DNA from: Philhelius pedissequus
Taxonomy: Eukaryota; Arthropoda; Insecta; Diptera; Syrphidae
NCBI GenBank assembly: GCA_910595825.1
Contig: OU343160.1
Location: forward strand, 251,441,494-251,505,493
Direction: 5' to 3'
Length of the DNA: 64,000 nt
Positions within the stretch are counted from its first letter, which is position 1; each line of letters opens with the position of its first letter. Under the pieces are notes generated by a model that was given only the letters and a program-made list of their open reading frames with translations, ran no database searches and was not told where the DNA came from. Both the position numbers and the translations under genes were made by a program. Positions 11,827 to 24,000 of the stretch are shown here, in pieces.

Positions 11827-13241
11827 AGGGTCAATTCCCGATCTGTGAAGATGTGAAGTGATAAATTTTATCACGCTTTCACGTCTAATTCGATTCTCGA
11901 TTCGTGAAAAAGTGAAGTTAAATGCCAAACATTTTTCATATGATAATTTTTTTATCACAGTCAATTGTTTTGTGAAGAAAATTTTTCTAATCGAATATTA
12001 AGAAGAAAAACAGGATTTGGCACATGACAAGTAAGCAACCATTATATTTATACACAAATATATTTTGGTTATAAGTTATATTTGTGTGTATTCGAGTAAA
12101 TAACGAAATTGTTAAATCAACAGATTCACAACAGCCGACGCGACGACGACGGTGCTCATTCCCGCGACAGATCGTTGGAAACTACCCATTGCAAAAAAAT
12201 GCGGAGAACTAATGTCCTTTTCGATTGGTAATCCGGAAGAACTCTCCGATCCGGGATTCCAATCGAACAAGTAAACACTAGATTCTAGATTCTGAAAATT
12301 TATTTGAGTGTATGTGTAAGACGGGAAGAGTCAAACGCACATTTGGGATTATTTTATTTTGTAAGCATGGCTCACACAAATGTAGAAGATTTCGAAGTTA
12401 TTCCTGATGAAAATGCGAAATTACAGTTATTGAAGGGAAAATTTGTCTTCGGAACAGATATCCATAATTTCAATTCTCTAAAGAGAAGAAATTATATTAC
12501 AAAATTACAGACAAACCAAAACAAAACAATGACGTGAATAAATTAATTTGAATTTGAAATTTAGTGGGTGTGAGTGTGTGTGTGTTTCTGGTTTTGATTC
12601 TGACTTCAAATCCAGAAGGAAATTTCTCTTCTATCCAGGAGAAGAACTGTCATTTGATACCAATCGAACAGTTTCAGAAGCATTCAGAAGCCTTCCGGAC
12701 GACCAATCGAAAAGGCCATTAACCATATTTAAATGGCACTTATAAGTTGAGTGTTTTTCAAGAATGCTCTCAATTCGCGTATTAAATCCATACATAAATG
12801 TTTTGGGAATCTATAAAGTTCAATAAAGTGCTCCTATTTGTAACTTCGAATAGATTCTGCCCATCTCGAAGGAAAAGCCTCAAAATCCTCACATGAAAAA
12901 ATAATAAATCTTACTCAAAACAAAGATACTATTGAATATAATATAAAACCCACAATTGTGCAGTACGACGTCTTTTTTTAATTTATTAAACGAATTATTA
13001 TTGCGGACATTATTCTTAAGCAAATTTAGTAACTGAAATGAAATATTTACCTTTCCCAACAAAAAATCTAATCAGAAATGACAGAATTTATCATTTAGTA
13101 CTTTTTAGTACAAACTTTATCACAATGAGTTCTAGAATCGCATTAGGCGTGTGCGTGAAGTTGGAAAATGATAAACCTCTGTGAAACCTGAAATGATATT
13201 TTTTTTATCACTTCATAATTTCACAGATCGGGAATTGACCC
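11827..13241. mobile_element. 1.4-kb DNA transposon with terminal inverted repeats, CTAG duplication
   Basis: The left end (from 11828) reads GGGTCAATTCCCGATCTGTG, and the right end (to 13241) is its exact reverse complement. Similarity continues inward to about 38 bp (GAAGTGATAAA on both sides). It is flanked by CTAG at 11823-11826 and 13242-13245. Collapsing one CTAG restores the copia integrase frame. The interior holds short open frames (12365-12536 and 12548-12745) that I do not recognise as a transposase, so it is probably non-autonomous. The superfamily is not assigned. One extra A at 11827 makes the exact 5' base uncertain. Confidence 0.88.
12365..12745 (+). other. Unrecognised open frames inside the CTAG-flanked transposon
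   Basis: Two adjacent frames are seen. The first begins MAHTNVEDFEVIPDENAKLQ and ends at 12537. The second, at 12548-12745, contains FDTNRTVSEAFRSLPDDQ. The acidic/polar composition does not match any transposase block I know. They might be remnants of the element's own gene or chance. No function is proposed. Confidence 0.25.
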
Positions 13242-13496
13242 CTAGGTTTTGCAACGTTCCATCGTTCAAATGGTGTCATGTTCGTAGATCTTGTGATAAC
13301 ACGATTTTGAATGAAGGTTGCCGTTGTTACTGCTTCACCCCAAAAGCTGAATGAAAGATTTGTATCTATCAGCATGCAACGTGCCATTTCAATTAAAGTG
13401 CGGTTTTTTCTTTCAGGTTTTCCGTCTTACTACCTTATAAGATTTTATATTTTACAGTTTTTGAGCAATCACGAAATAAATTAAAAATAAAATAAA

Positions 13497-14330
13497 ATAA
13501 GCATAGATCACACAAAGAACACCCTGCAGCATTTCTGGATATCGATCGAACGGATTCCATTAAATCTGCTTTAGAGAAATTTGGACCTGAACCAGCCATT
13601 GTATACCGGATATATTGCATGTTCAATGGTAGGATCATAAACTCACAAATTGGGGACACTATTGTCGATAAAACAGTTACAACAGGCACACCAAAAGAAT
13701 GACTAATCTCACCTCTCACATGGATCATTGTGAAAAATATTCGTACAATATTTAAAAACAAAGGCTTATGCAGACGACATATTAATTCTAGTATATCGTA
13801 AGTATCTTCCCACCATCAAGGATTTAATGGAATCTACGCTTAAGGAACTATCCTCGTTGGCAGAACAAAACGACCTCGGGGTTAACCCGGCTAAAACTGA
13901 ACCAGTTCTGCTTACGAGGAAAAAAAGCTGGAGGAATTCACTCCTCCTAAGCTCAATGAGATCCCTCTGAAACTTTTCAAAGAACCCAAATATCTGGTTG
14001 TAATCCTAGACTCTAAGATAAGGAAACATTGAACAAAGAAGAGGAAAGAATGAAAAGATCACTTTGTACCTTCTACACATTTAAAAAGTATATTATATTA
14101 CTGAGTAAAAATAACATCAGAACCTTGATAAGGGTACTAACAGGACATTCTGCCATACGTTCAATGGCCACTAGATTGGGTGTATTGACACCCGGCTTCT
14201 GTAGGAGCTGTAAGATCTCAATAAAACAGAAAGCATTAAACATCTGGTCTGCGACTGTCAAAATCTACAAACTATCGCCTCCGACACTTCGGAAACAGGT
14301 TTGTACATGAACTGGACGGCCAATGCAGGT
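13497..14330 (+). pseudogene. LINE reverse transcriptase relic with C-terminal segment
   Basis: The plus strand gives AFLDIDRTDSIKSALEKFG (A-F-x-D-I-x-x-x-x-D-S RT block), a TPKE block before a stop, then AYADDILILV (13770-13800, the YADD catalytic box) and LGVNPAKTEPVLLTRKK. After a shift it gives EPKYLVVILDSK, and finally VLTGHSAIRSMATRLG with FCRSC (about 14120-14210), typical of the cysteine/histidine-rich C-terminus of insect LINEs. At least three frame changes and several stops are visible. It is not the same family as the minus-strand LINE just downstream. Confidence 0.82.
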
Positions 14331-14519
14331 ACCAATGGCAAATATGAAAAAAACATCATTTAACATTACTTAGGGACATCTCTGTCTGAAAGGGGATCAG
14401 AATTAGAGATATTGGAATATTTGTTTCAATCAATTTCGGGATTTAAAAATATTTTAAACAAGTTATTTAGAATATATTTTCGGTTAAGTTGTTTTATTTT
14501 TCTTACCTTGCAGAGAGTA

Positions 14520-15640
14520 AAAACTAATTCAATTCAATTCAATTTAATTTAATTCAAGTTTTTCTTTATTCTTATTTATAAAAAGTATTATACATAGTAT
14601 TCTTAAGTAACTCATAATAATTGAAAATTGCAAATAAGAATAGTTAGTGCCATAATGTATGTTAGTAAAGAAAATAGTGTTGATGACACATCAAATTAAT
14701 AATGTTATGTGGGTTGAGTTATGTAAGTTAACAAAAAAAATAAATATTAAGTAAGAATAAAACTACTGATTCAAAAACAAATTTAAATTTTCAGAAACAA
14801 GTCAACATCCAAAAATTTCAATTTTTATATAATATGTATATTGAAATAACACTTCGATGCCTCGATGACCAAACGCAAGAAGCCACGCTTTTAATTCTTT
14901 TAAAAAACAATTTAAATTTTTTATTTTTCGAATATTTAACGGGAGTGTATTAAAAAGCTTACGAGATACTATGGGGTAAGAGTTTCTGTAACCTATGATG
15001 CGAAATGGCGGAATATCAATTAAATAAGTGGAATTGCTACGTAGATTTCTTATATCAGATATGGGGCTTTGTAAATAACCTGATCTTTTTAAAAACACTT
15101 TCAGAACATGCAGTTTTCTAAATAATTCCATTGAGTGAGCTTGGCGATGACTCTTACACACATTACGAATTGCTGATTTTTTGATAACGGTAAGCTGCTG
15201 AAGATGGCTTACTTATGCTCCACCACAGCAGCATATACCATATTGCAATTTTGAATCAATTATACCTTACTAGATCATCTTGAGCATTTTCTCAAATGAT
15301 AAAAACAGCGGCTGGCGGAAAAAAAGATAGCCTTTTAAAAGCGAAACGTAGTTACCATGTCAAATGCTTTATTAATGTCCACAAATAGTCCAGCACAGTG
15401 AAATTTTTGAATACTTTTAAAATTGAAGACAGCAGAGAAATCGTTCTATAATTAGATGCATCTTCCTTACTTCCCTTCTTGAATAAGGGAATAACAATAC
15501 CAATCTTAAGTTCGTCTGGGAATGTCCCAGAACGAATACTTAAATTGAAAATATGCGATACTATATCAACTATGTTCGGTCCAATATGTTTTAAAAGTGT
15601 ATTTGAGATTTCATCTCTACCACGGCTTTCTAAAAGCAAA
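14520..15640 (-). pseudogene. CR1/jockey-like LINE, internally deleted, with pentanucleotide tail
   Basis: Read on the minus strand, the start is GTFPDELKIGIVIPLFKKGS (15540-15480) followed by a Y-R-x-I-S-L-L block, then a shifted frame with GLFVDINKAFDMV (about 15390-15350). RT sequence is then missing, and a C-terminal block PIVSRKLFNTLPLNIRKIKN (about 14990-14900) follows. The palm with the YADD box is gone. The 3' end appears to be the (AATTC)n tract at about 14525-14556 (TTGAA repeats on the element's own strand), a microsatellite-type tail as seen in some LINE clades. Confidence 0.78.
14525..14556. repeat. AATTC/AATTT pentanucleotide microsatellite
   Basis: Three to four AATTC units run into AATTT-type units. 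It probably represents the 3' tail of the minus-strand LINE at 14520-15640. Confidence 0.75.
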
Positions 15641-15929
15641 ATATTTTATTATTACAAATATAAAACGTCCACTCACTTTTTTAATTCTCCTATCTGGAAA
15701 AACAACCTCTCACGAACTGTACTGAGAAAAATTTAAATAAACCAAAAGACGAAGAAGAAAAGGCAAAGGATATCAAAACACAAGGATAATGTTAAAGCTT
15801 GAAAATAATTACCTCAACAAAATCAAAGCAAGATCCAAATTCAGTTAAAAACAATATGCGGTTACTGTGTTAGGTAGGAAGAGAAAAGCAGTGGATATCG
15901 TTTTAACTGCTCTTTAGGTAATATTATGT
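15641..15929. other. No gene recognised
   Basis: Short spacer between a LINE relic and dispersed repeat R. Nothing supported. Confidence 0.4.
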
Positions 15930-16590
15930 CAAGTTTTGTATTTGGAAAAAAACGATTTTGAGATAATAAAACTTGCCATTACGATGATAGAAAACACCAA
16001 AAAAGTGGATCCCGCAATTCACTCTGTTTGTTTTCTTTTTTACATATTTTGATATGAACAACCATTTTTTGATTTTGCGCTTTTCATCAAATACACAACG
16101 GATTTCGATTAAAAATTTCATGTAGGAAGTCCTTTGAATTCTAAATAATACTGCATACCAAATAATAATAAAAATATTCGTTTGGACTTTTGAAAAAAAA
16201 ATGTTTTTTTTTTTGAAAATTCAATACTTCGAAAATTGGTGGACGATTTTTTTATTTAAATTTATATTATTATACACATAAAATTGTATCATACAAAAGT
16301 ACATTTTTGGAACAAAATTACAAATTGTTTTTATATAAAAAATTAAGTAAAAAAGACTAAGGCGCGTTTGCTAATAAGCATCATAAATATTTATTTTGAA
16401 CTTAAAACGCTTATGGGCTACTTTTTCCTCTGCGTAAACTGTCACATAAGTGTCTAAATAGAACTTAAATGCTTAAGTTGTGTATTAGCAAACGGGTCTA
16501 AAATATATTGAGCTGTTTCTACTATAAATCTTGTGCTTAAGATGTGATCGAGCATAAGAGCAAGTACGTACGGTCCAGTCGTGCATTTTT
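15930..16590 (+). repeat. Dispersed repeat family R, copy 2
   Basis: It has the same ordered blocks as copy 1. The CAAGTTTTGTATTTGG start is followed by GCCATTACGATGATAG, CACCAAAAAAGTGG, several degraded T-rich blocks, and the end block GAGCAAGTACGTACGGTCC with GTCGTGCATT. The TCTG tract is reduced to a remnant. A 138-bp MITE is inserted at 16361-16498. Confidence 0.72.
16361..16498. mobile_element. 138-bp MITE with TAA target duplication
   Basis: The ends are GGCGCGTTTGCTAATA and the reverse complement of GACCCGTTTGCTAATA, so the core CGTTTGCTAATA is perfectly inverted. TAA flanks both ends (16358-16360 and 16499-16501). The 3-bp TWA-type duplication fits the PIF/Harbinger superfamily by established criteria, but there is no transposase to confirm this. 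It interrupts dispersed repeat R, so it is younger than that copy. Confidence 0.82.
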
Positions 16591-18610
16591 TTTAGTTTGC
16601 TAATTGAAGAAATCTGGAAGCTGGAGAGCAAAATTAGGGCATCTTCAATCCCGGGATTTTCATGATTGAAAACTGTTGCACTCTCTAATCACAATGGACC
16701 AATAAGTGCTGTGTACGCAGCAGCCTTAGAGCTGTGCACGCTTCTCCTAACCTAACTCAACTTAAGGCTCTTAGCCTTGTAAATGTACAATAGACCAAAT
16801 ATTCATAGTGAATTAAGTTCTGAAAAATACTTTGAAATAAATTTCTAGTCAAAACGTTTCATTTTTACATCAACTTAAATACACATTTTGTAAAAATTTT
16901 TCTCAGGAGCAGGAAAATTCATCGAATATTTCTGATATTTAGATCATCAAACTATATGAGCCTGTAGTCCACAAAGTAAAATGGTGGACATATGGCTTTG
17001 TGGAAGCCAGGATAAATTGGCTGAAATCTGCAAATAGTGTGAGTGGTATCGTAAATGTTGGAAATAAGCGACTGTGTTTGTTTTTTTTTTGAGAATTTGA
17101 ATGTAAGATTAAGGCTGTTATTTTTTATTATTTTTAATTAGTGTACAATTATAATATTTTTACCAGACAGCTATATTAATTAATTGCATTTTGCTAAAAG
17201 TTCCTCTGCGGTAAAAGCTAATTAATTTATAAATTAAAAAATAAATTATGTTTTAAATTTATTTAAAACCATGCAATCAAATTCAGTGAAACGGAGTTTA
17301 AACTCACATCAACAAACCATTCTGTTTCCACTAATGGTTATTTTAAAATTCAAAATTCCAACACTCATCATAAGACCACTAACCACATCAAAGCAGGCTT
17401 GAAAAATGCTAATTGTTCATCACTTTTTTGACCTTATCGTGAATAACTCCAGATTTAAAAAAAAACAAGGAAAATAATGTATGTGGGTATGTAGGTACCT
17501 ACCCAATATAAGTGTATTCCAGCAAGTACATTATTTTCGTATTTTTATCATAAAAATATTTTTTTCACAACTGAAGGAAAATAATTTTTGTTTATTTTTT
17601 TTTTAAATAAGTCGTTTTACGAGAAAACATTTCAATTATCGTTGAGCTTCTATAGAAACGAAAAAAAATGAAAAGACGACGACGCGGCAACAACGACAAC
17701 TACAGCGACGACGATGTTGACAACAACACTATCAGAGGAGAAGGAAGAAGTTATTTTCGACGATAACGCTATGAAGCCAAATAAATGTTAAAACAACACA
17801 GCTTCCACAGCCACATTATATTTTTCTTCCTCGCTCGACAAAATGCAATTTAATTTTCGGAAAATGCTTTCTACACGAACAGGTTAACATGTAGCGGAAA
17901 CGGAAGTAGATGTTTGTTGCCTGTCTTTTATCTGCAGCCTTAGATGAAAACAGACACCACAAATATACATATATTTAGGAAAAAGAACAAAATCCTTGTT
18001 CAATGCTCGAATCACTTTCAGTTAACAACAAAAATCGTTTCAATTATTTTTTCAGCTTCTTTTCCAAGGACAAACGACTGAAGGTATAACCATATACCTT
18101 AATTATATACATGAAATAAACTAACTTTGAGGGAGAACTTTATGCAGCCGCCCTTGAGGCTCTAAATTTTTGCAATTGTTTTCAAAGAAATCAAGTCAAG
18201 AAACAGCATTCGCAGAGTGGGTATGGAAGATGTTTGTTAAAACAAACCAGACTACAAATTTAATCATCCTTCTAGTGTATACTCGTACTGTTTTCCAGAA
18301 TATGTACCTAACTAAATTATTATTTACCATCTGGAGAACAAGATTCCTGAAGAATCATGTTGATGACATAGTTCCATACCACCAGTAATATCGTGTTTAT
18401 TATGTAGGTAAAGGTTTTGTTGCCTGCTGTGCAGTGTACACACAGTATCTTCTCAATAAATTTCTTTGAAGCGTATTGGAATCTTTTAATAATTAAATTT
18501 CAAAAACCTTAAGTGCTTTTAATGTTTTGGCTACAATTTAATTTCACATACGCAGAGAAGAAAAAAAAAGCATTGGTCAACGTTAAATCTATTCATGGGG
18601 AAATATTTTT
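16591..18610. other. No gene recognised
   Basis: Two kilobases without a supported gene. A stretch at 17665-17760 is rich in GACGAC/AACAAC triplets and reads as an R/N/D-rich low-complexity peptide, with no start context or homology I can point to. The rest is AT-rich. Confidence 0.4.
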
Positions 18611-18964
18611 CTATAAAAAAAGAATGCAGTTCCCATTTAAGTGGATATGATTAGGGCTACCCTGGATATGTAAGACAAAGTACAGGCTATATGCAAATAT
18701 TGTAGGGTCTAATGTAGGAGATACACCGACACACAATGAGGGAAACAAACAAGGTAAATCATTCCAAATTGGTGCTGATGAATAAAAAATATCTGCACAT
18801 TGTGACAGTTCTCCCAAAACTAATCCAAGGATGAATTGATGGGAATACCACCTAGTAGGTATTAGGATTAAATAGTTTCGGGGTTCATTGACCAGATATA
18901 ATTTTTTTTTTATAATGAGCACAGACTCAAGTGGAGTTTTGTTATCCTTACTATGCCAAGACAC
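18611..18964 (-). pseudogene. Possible LINE C-terminal fragment
   Basis: An open minus-strand frame of 117 codons contains IFYSSAPIWNDLPCLFPSL. This resembles the R-x-x-x-x-W-N-x-L-P block near the end of several insect LINE ORF2 proteins. It lies next to a clearer LINE tail at 18970-19307, so it may be another copy of a related tail. No other conserved block is visible. Confidence 0.4.
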
Positions 18965-18969
18965 AGTGT

Positions 18970-19620
18970 GAGCATTAGGACAGGGAGAGAGGGTTAGAAA
19001 GGAGATGTCGGTTCACGTTGGTTTTGAATTTCTGAAAATTTCAATGATCGGGAAAGACAGAGTGTGGTAAAACATTCCACATTCGCGTAGTACGGCTAGA
19101 GAACGGATTTATGAACTTGACAGAACGACCGAAGTTGGGCTCGAGGGCATACTGATGAGTATTCCTTGAATTGTTTGAGGGGAGGAATGCAACTGTCTTT
19201 TGCACTAGAGCATAATCCGTTAAAATAACGGTAGAAAAGGGTGAGACAAGAAACTTTATACAGGTGTTCAAGCGACGTAAATGATTCAACGATAGTATTA
19301 CCACCAATCATTTTAAATTATCTGCGTTCAATACTGTCCAAGAGACTTAAGTATGTTACAGGAATACCATCCCAGAGATGGGAATTATAGTCTAGCTTTG
19401 GATTTTTGCGACATCGGGTATGTGATCCTCCCTCAAGATGTGGTTGGAGATATACATACCGAGAATTTTGAGATGTTCCGTTTCCTTAATGCAGGTGCCC
19501 CCCATGGATAGTGTCAAAGATGGTAAATTTTGCTTTAACGGCATTAGGCAGGATTGAGTTTTCGACGCATTAAATTCTACTCTATTTTTGATTTAGCATT
19601 TAACAATGCACAATAGGTCA
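18970..19620 (-). pseudogene. LINE reverse transcriptase relic, second copy of the 1980-2540 family
   Basis: On the minus strand the RT-end block (about 19530-19430: MGGTCIKETEHLKILGM, YISNHIL) is followed by a YRYF/ALVQKT segment. The tail follows as LPSNNSRNTHQYALEPNF, then GRSVKFINPF and RTTRMWNVLPHSVFPDH (19230-19041). This is the same block order as at 1980-2540, in better condition. Parts of the tail fall in two overlapping frames, so there is at least one frameshift. No catalytic RT core is present: 5'-truncated and dead. Confidence 0.75.
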
Positions 19621-19934
19621 GAATTTAATGAGCTTATCATACTGTGCTGTACTTTGTTTTTCTAAGGCCGAGGTTTCGCTCGCCGGAGTCCAAGGTTCTA
19701 CTAAAGTAAGTACGTAAGGTTTAGTTTTAAGGATCTTTTTTATTAAAACAAATTCAAAGTTCTTGATGCATAGAAATACATTATTATAAATATACATTAT
19801 ATAGGGTTTTGATTCTGCTCTTGTACTCGAAGTGGATTATAATATCCCTATGTTTGGGTTCGGATTCGGATTCGTCCTTCCTAGGTTACTAACGTCCACT
19901 ACTAACGGAGGCTTCTGCTGCTCTTTGGTGGTTC

Positions 19935-20475
19935 TTCACTCCCTTCGGTGGTACTCTACGCCCTTCGGCAGCACTCAACGCCCTTCGGCGGCACTCAGCG
20001 CACTACGGCGGCACTCAACGCCCTACGGCGGCTCTCGACGCCCTTATGCGGCACTCAACGCCCTTACGGCGGCGCTGAACGCCCTTACGGCGGCACTGAA
20101 CGTCCTTCGGCGGCAATCAACGACAATTGGCATCAATCACGCCCTTCGGCGGCTATCACGTCCTCTGACGGCAATCACACCATTTGGTGGCAATCACGCC
20201 CCTTGTCGGCTATCACGTCCTTTGACGGCAATCACGCCCTTTGTTGGCAATCACGCAGTTCGACGGCTTTCACACCCTTTGGTGGCAATCACGCCCTTCG
20301 GCGGCTATTACGTCTTTTGACGGCAATCACACCCTTTGGTGACAATCACACCCTTTGGTGGCAATCACGCCCTTCGGCAGCTATTACGTCCTTTGACGGC
20401 AATCACACCCTTTGGTAGCAATCACGCCCTTTGGCGGCTATCATGTCCTTTGACTGCAATCAACGCCCTACACTG
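19935..20475. repeat. Minisatellite: 19-20-bp units with 57-bp higher-order repeat
   Basis: About 27 consecutive units. The first part uses units like ACGCCCTTCGGCGGCACTCA (20-21 bp). The second half uses 19-bp units that cycle in threes: CGCCCTTCGGCGGCTATCA, CGTCCTTTGACGGCAATCA, CACCCTTTGGTGGCAATCA. This gives a 57-bp higher-order unit repeated several times. GC content is far above the surroundings. The long open frames over the array (19832-20418) are a by-product of the repeat and not evidence for a gene. Confidence 0.9.
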
Positions 20476-21080
20476 AAAAAACAAACGTACATTAATATAA
20501 AAAACGGCGTTTATTTAATGCTTATTTATTGTCACAACAAACTTTTTCTTGTCACAATGAACGGTTTATTAAAAAAAATTTGCATATGATAATTGTTTGT
20601 TAATACTATTAACGGCCGTTTATTGAATGAAAAATAAAGCACTTAATCACCGTTTATTAAAATTAATAACTCGATTAATTGCCGCAATCATTTTAGTTTT
20701 TAAAAATGATTAATCGTTTATTGCGACAATAAACAAGATGTTTTAAAAGGGATTGTTAAGGATTATATCCCAACCTTCATCCAATATCACAACCAAGTCT
20801 AGAATTTACAAATAATTTATTATTTTGTAAAACCTTATTCACTGATACAATAAACTTTGGTAACTGAAAAATAATACACCATTTATTGTTGCCATGAACA
20901 CCATTATTAATAGGCCAATTGGAAAATTTACAAACAGTTTATTATTTTTTATAACCTTATTCACTGACACAATTAACTTTGGTAATTGAAAAATAATAAA
21001 CCATTTATTGTGGCAATGAACAACACTATTAAGAGGTCAATTGTAAAGTAATATATCCCAACCTTCATCCTACATACATA
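20476..21080. repeat. AT-rich palindrome-bearing repeats with a 122-bp tandem duplication
   Basis: AACCTTATTCACTGA occurs at 20831 and 20953, inside two tandem copies of a 122-bp unit (about 20805-21048). The block TATATCCCAACCTTCATCC appears at both ends (about 20765 and 21050). Through the region runs an imperfect palindrome of the form GTTTATTG-TGRC-CAATAAAC. Related sequence also occurs at 21770-21850 and 23160-23365. The mechanism is unknown. A foldback-type transposon is possible. Confidence 0.6.
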
Positions 21081-24000
21081 TAAAAAAGAGGTATGGGAAG
21101 ATGGGGCAAGAATAAAATTAATTCTTTGACTAAAAAAATAATTAAAATCATACCATTGCACTCAAATTCAGCGGAACTAAACTTCACGACGCGGAAAAAC
21201 ATTATTCGATGAAATTGTATGAAGTAAATCGCTGAGCAGCAACTAAACTTCATATCATTTCATACGAATTCTTGTGAATCGCAGCAACGCTGCAGTCAAA
21301 ACAAGTAAAACGTCTCAAACTAAAAAGTTCAATGATGAGTTTTAGTTATAGTTATAACTCGTTCTGTAAGAGCAAAAGTCCTAGAGCTTAAATGATGTCT
21401 TTTTAATTTTTTGAATTCTACGAGTATATAGGTAATAATTTTGGCTAAGTACCTACTTTCATATTCTATGTAAGCACACCATTTTTTCGAAAAAATCGAT
21501 CTCCAGGTTTAATTCTTATGTAAAACATTTGCATTTGAAATTATCTGATAAACAATCATAGAAGCTTAATAAAATCATAATAGAGTTTTCTACTTCCAAT
21601 TAACGACATTAAAATACGAAACAAAAACACAAGCCTTCAATTAGTATTTTTATTCATTATTGTTATATTCGATCGTTGGCATCTTTTGGGCTTTCTTATT
21701 ATTTTGTAAATAATAGCAATGTAAGCTGGGTGTAACTACCATGTCTGTTGTAGATAACTGCGTTTTTAATTAACCATTATTATATATAATAAACAATTTA
21801 TCAAAAATAATAAATCGTTTGTTAAAATTTAACGAAAAGTTGTATTTTTTACATTGATGCAGAGTTCACACTTTTTTCAAAAATCCTTATATACATATTG
21901 GACAGGTCAGTTTTTTTATACCTGACTGCTCACTGGGTAGTATCCACACCATAGAAATGTAAGGAATTGTAATATGTCACACCTAGAGTATACATTGTCA
22001 CATCTTATACCGCTGATCAACTCCTACTTCTACTTCTATCACCTCACATTAACCAGTCAAACCAAACTCATGTTAACTTAAAACATATATACAAAGGGTC
22101 GAAGGAAACTTTAAGCTCATTTCAACACTTCAAAGAAAATGTAATAAGTCCCCTTTTCCATAGGGAAACCAGTTGCTGGAATTTTTTTTGACGTTTTCCT
22201 TTAATTGCCTTGTAGCTTTCACACGAAAAACTGGCACCAAGAAACTGAGGAGGAAACTGGGAAGATTTTATTGGGCTAATTGGAATGCAAAACAAAACGT
22301 CAAAAAAATCTCTTAAAATCGTTGAACGTGGAGATTTTTGTCATTCCCCTTACTTCTTGCCCTTCTCGCCGCAAACACATAGTTGCCGGCAACTCAGTTT
22401 CCTTGTGTGAAAGAGGAATAAGAGATAGTAAGGTTTCGACGCAATTCCACTGACACTATAGGTTAACCAATGTAAATATACAATTCCTCATTAGTATTTA
22501 CGTAATGTAGGAAGGATTTGTATATATATAATGCTTTATCTACTATGACTGACACTGAGTAAGCGTGATCAAATAAGGGTCTGATTACACGATTCGTTTT
22601 TTCGGTTGTTTCATCTTTTGGGAAGCATGAAAGTTCATGATTACATGGTTCGCGAAAATATGTAAATGTGTATTTAAATTGTAAAAAAGAATACAAGACA
22701 AAGTGTGTAGAATGTCGCGAAAATCTCATTCAAATTTACAAATATTGTTTTTTTGCAGTGTTTGCGGTAGTTATTTGTGTACAAGCGTAGAGTCTTGGTA
22801 GCTATCGCCAATTAATTATTGATAATGTTATTTATTTTATAAGTCAATGTACTTGAAAGTGATTTTAATTTTTATGAAAATACTTTAATCTTAAATGTTC
22901 TAAGAATAACTATAGATTTTGTCTTATATGTTAGCTTGACCAAATTTTTACATTTTTAAAGTATATTCGATCACCTTCTATTTATATCTTGTTTCAATCC
23001 TACTAATGTGATAAGTTATTTTTTCAATAAAATTTTCATTTAAATTTTCCTTTCTCCTAATTTTTTCTTTTGTGCCAGTGAGCACGTGGGATAAGTCGGT
23101 AATATATTACAAAAGAAATAAATACCATATTCATTGATCTTAACTAACTCAATTACTGCCACAATTACGCTATATGTTATGGCAATAAACAGTTTATTAA
23201 TTTTAATGACGGTTGTTTATAAATTGAACGAAAAGTCTGATAAATATAACGGAGTGTAAGTAGGAAAAATCATGTTTATTGAAATCAATTAATCGTTAAT
23301 TACGTTTATAAACCCGTTTATGCATATAAACATCTTGTTTATTAATTTTAATAAACCCTTAATTAAATATCAAATTCCTAGCTAAAAAATATGGACATTT
23401 CTTTGAAATTTGGCAGTATAAGCGGAGCTTAACAATACTCAAAATGTAAGAAGCTTTTTTGATGAGCTGAACGAACAAATGAAGTGCCGCCGAATTTCAA
23501 CGAGCAACAACGAGTTAGTAGAATTTGAATCAGTTAGTAAAAGAAGCCACCACGCCCACGTGAACCTAAAGAATATAAAGTGATAAGTGAAAAAAGTAAA
23601 AGTTTTTAAAATACTTAATTATATTAAAATATATTATTATTGCATCAAGTCAAGTAATGCAAATATTTGGCGGTCAGCACTAAACATCAAAAGGAGCAAC
23701 ATCAAATTATAACATGTGAGTTATTTTTTAGTTATATTAGAAATTCCTTTGGTGCCACGACCGGCATAATGCTGGCGGCAACAAGTTACATATATATATA
23801 ATATGAATTTATGAAATTTTTGCGTCGAGGTATTGTTAAAATATATTTTTCTCTCATTAAGACAGCATTTCTATTAGTTTTCGCTTATAAATCAATACAA
23901 ATTATTCAATAAAAGGTATTTCCAAAATTACGAATCTCCCTACTGAAACGCGCACCGCCAACAATATAGTTTCCGCTTCTGTTGATTGCTTACCGTCTTG

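Larger units (their letters stand above)
10704..13433 (-). mobile_element. Copia-type pol fragment, split by two insertions
   Basis: Three minus-strand blocks form one interrupted reading frame. 13433-13246 is the integrase core (ERKNRTLIEMARCML, SFWGEAVTTATFIQNR, PFERWNVAKP). 11822-11673 is the integrase C-terminal region (FGSKCFAYIPKERRQKLDS, GYDEQSKAYRCYNP). 10962-10704 is the integrase-RT linker (ISRDVIF, then LTKYNDEKKETFIDLRS). Removing each insertion with one copy of its target duplication leaves the frame uninterrupted. No RT, Gag or LTR is present, so this is a truncated copy. It abuts gypsy-type sequence at 10703, which suggests insertion or rearrangement there. Confidence 0.88.

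Noticed and set aside
17640..17760. Possible coding exon (R/N/D-rich)
   Set aside because: Triplet low complexity, no homologous motif, no splice context I could support.
19832..20418. Overlapping long ORFs (162 and 156 codons)
   Set aside because: They arise from the minisatellite's repeat composition; both translations are simple repeats.
23690..23725. Possible splice donor (CATGTGAGTTA) of a host exon
   Set aside because: A single short match with no coding frame on its 5' side.
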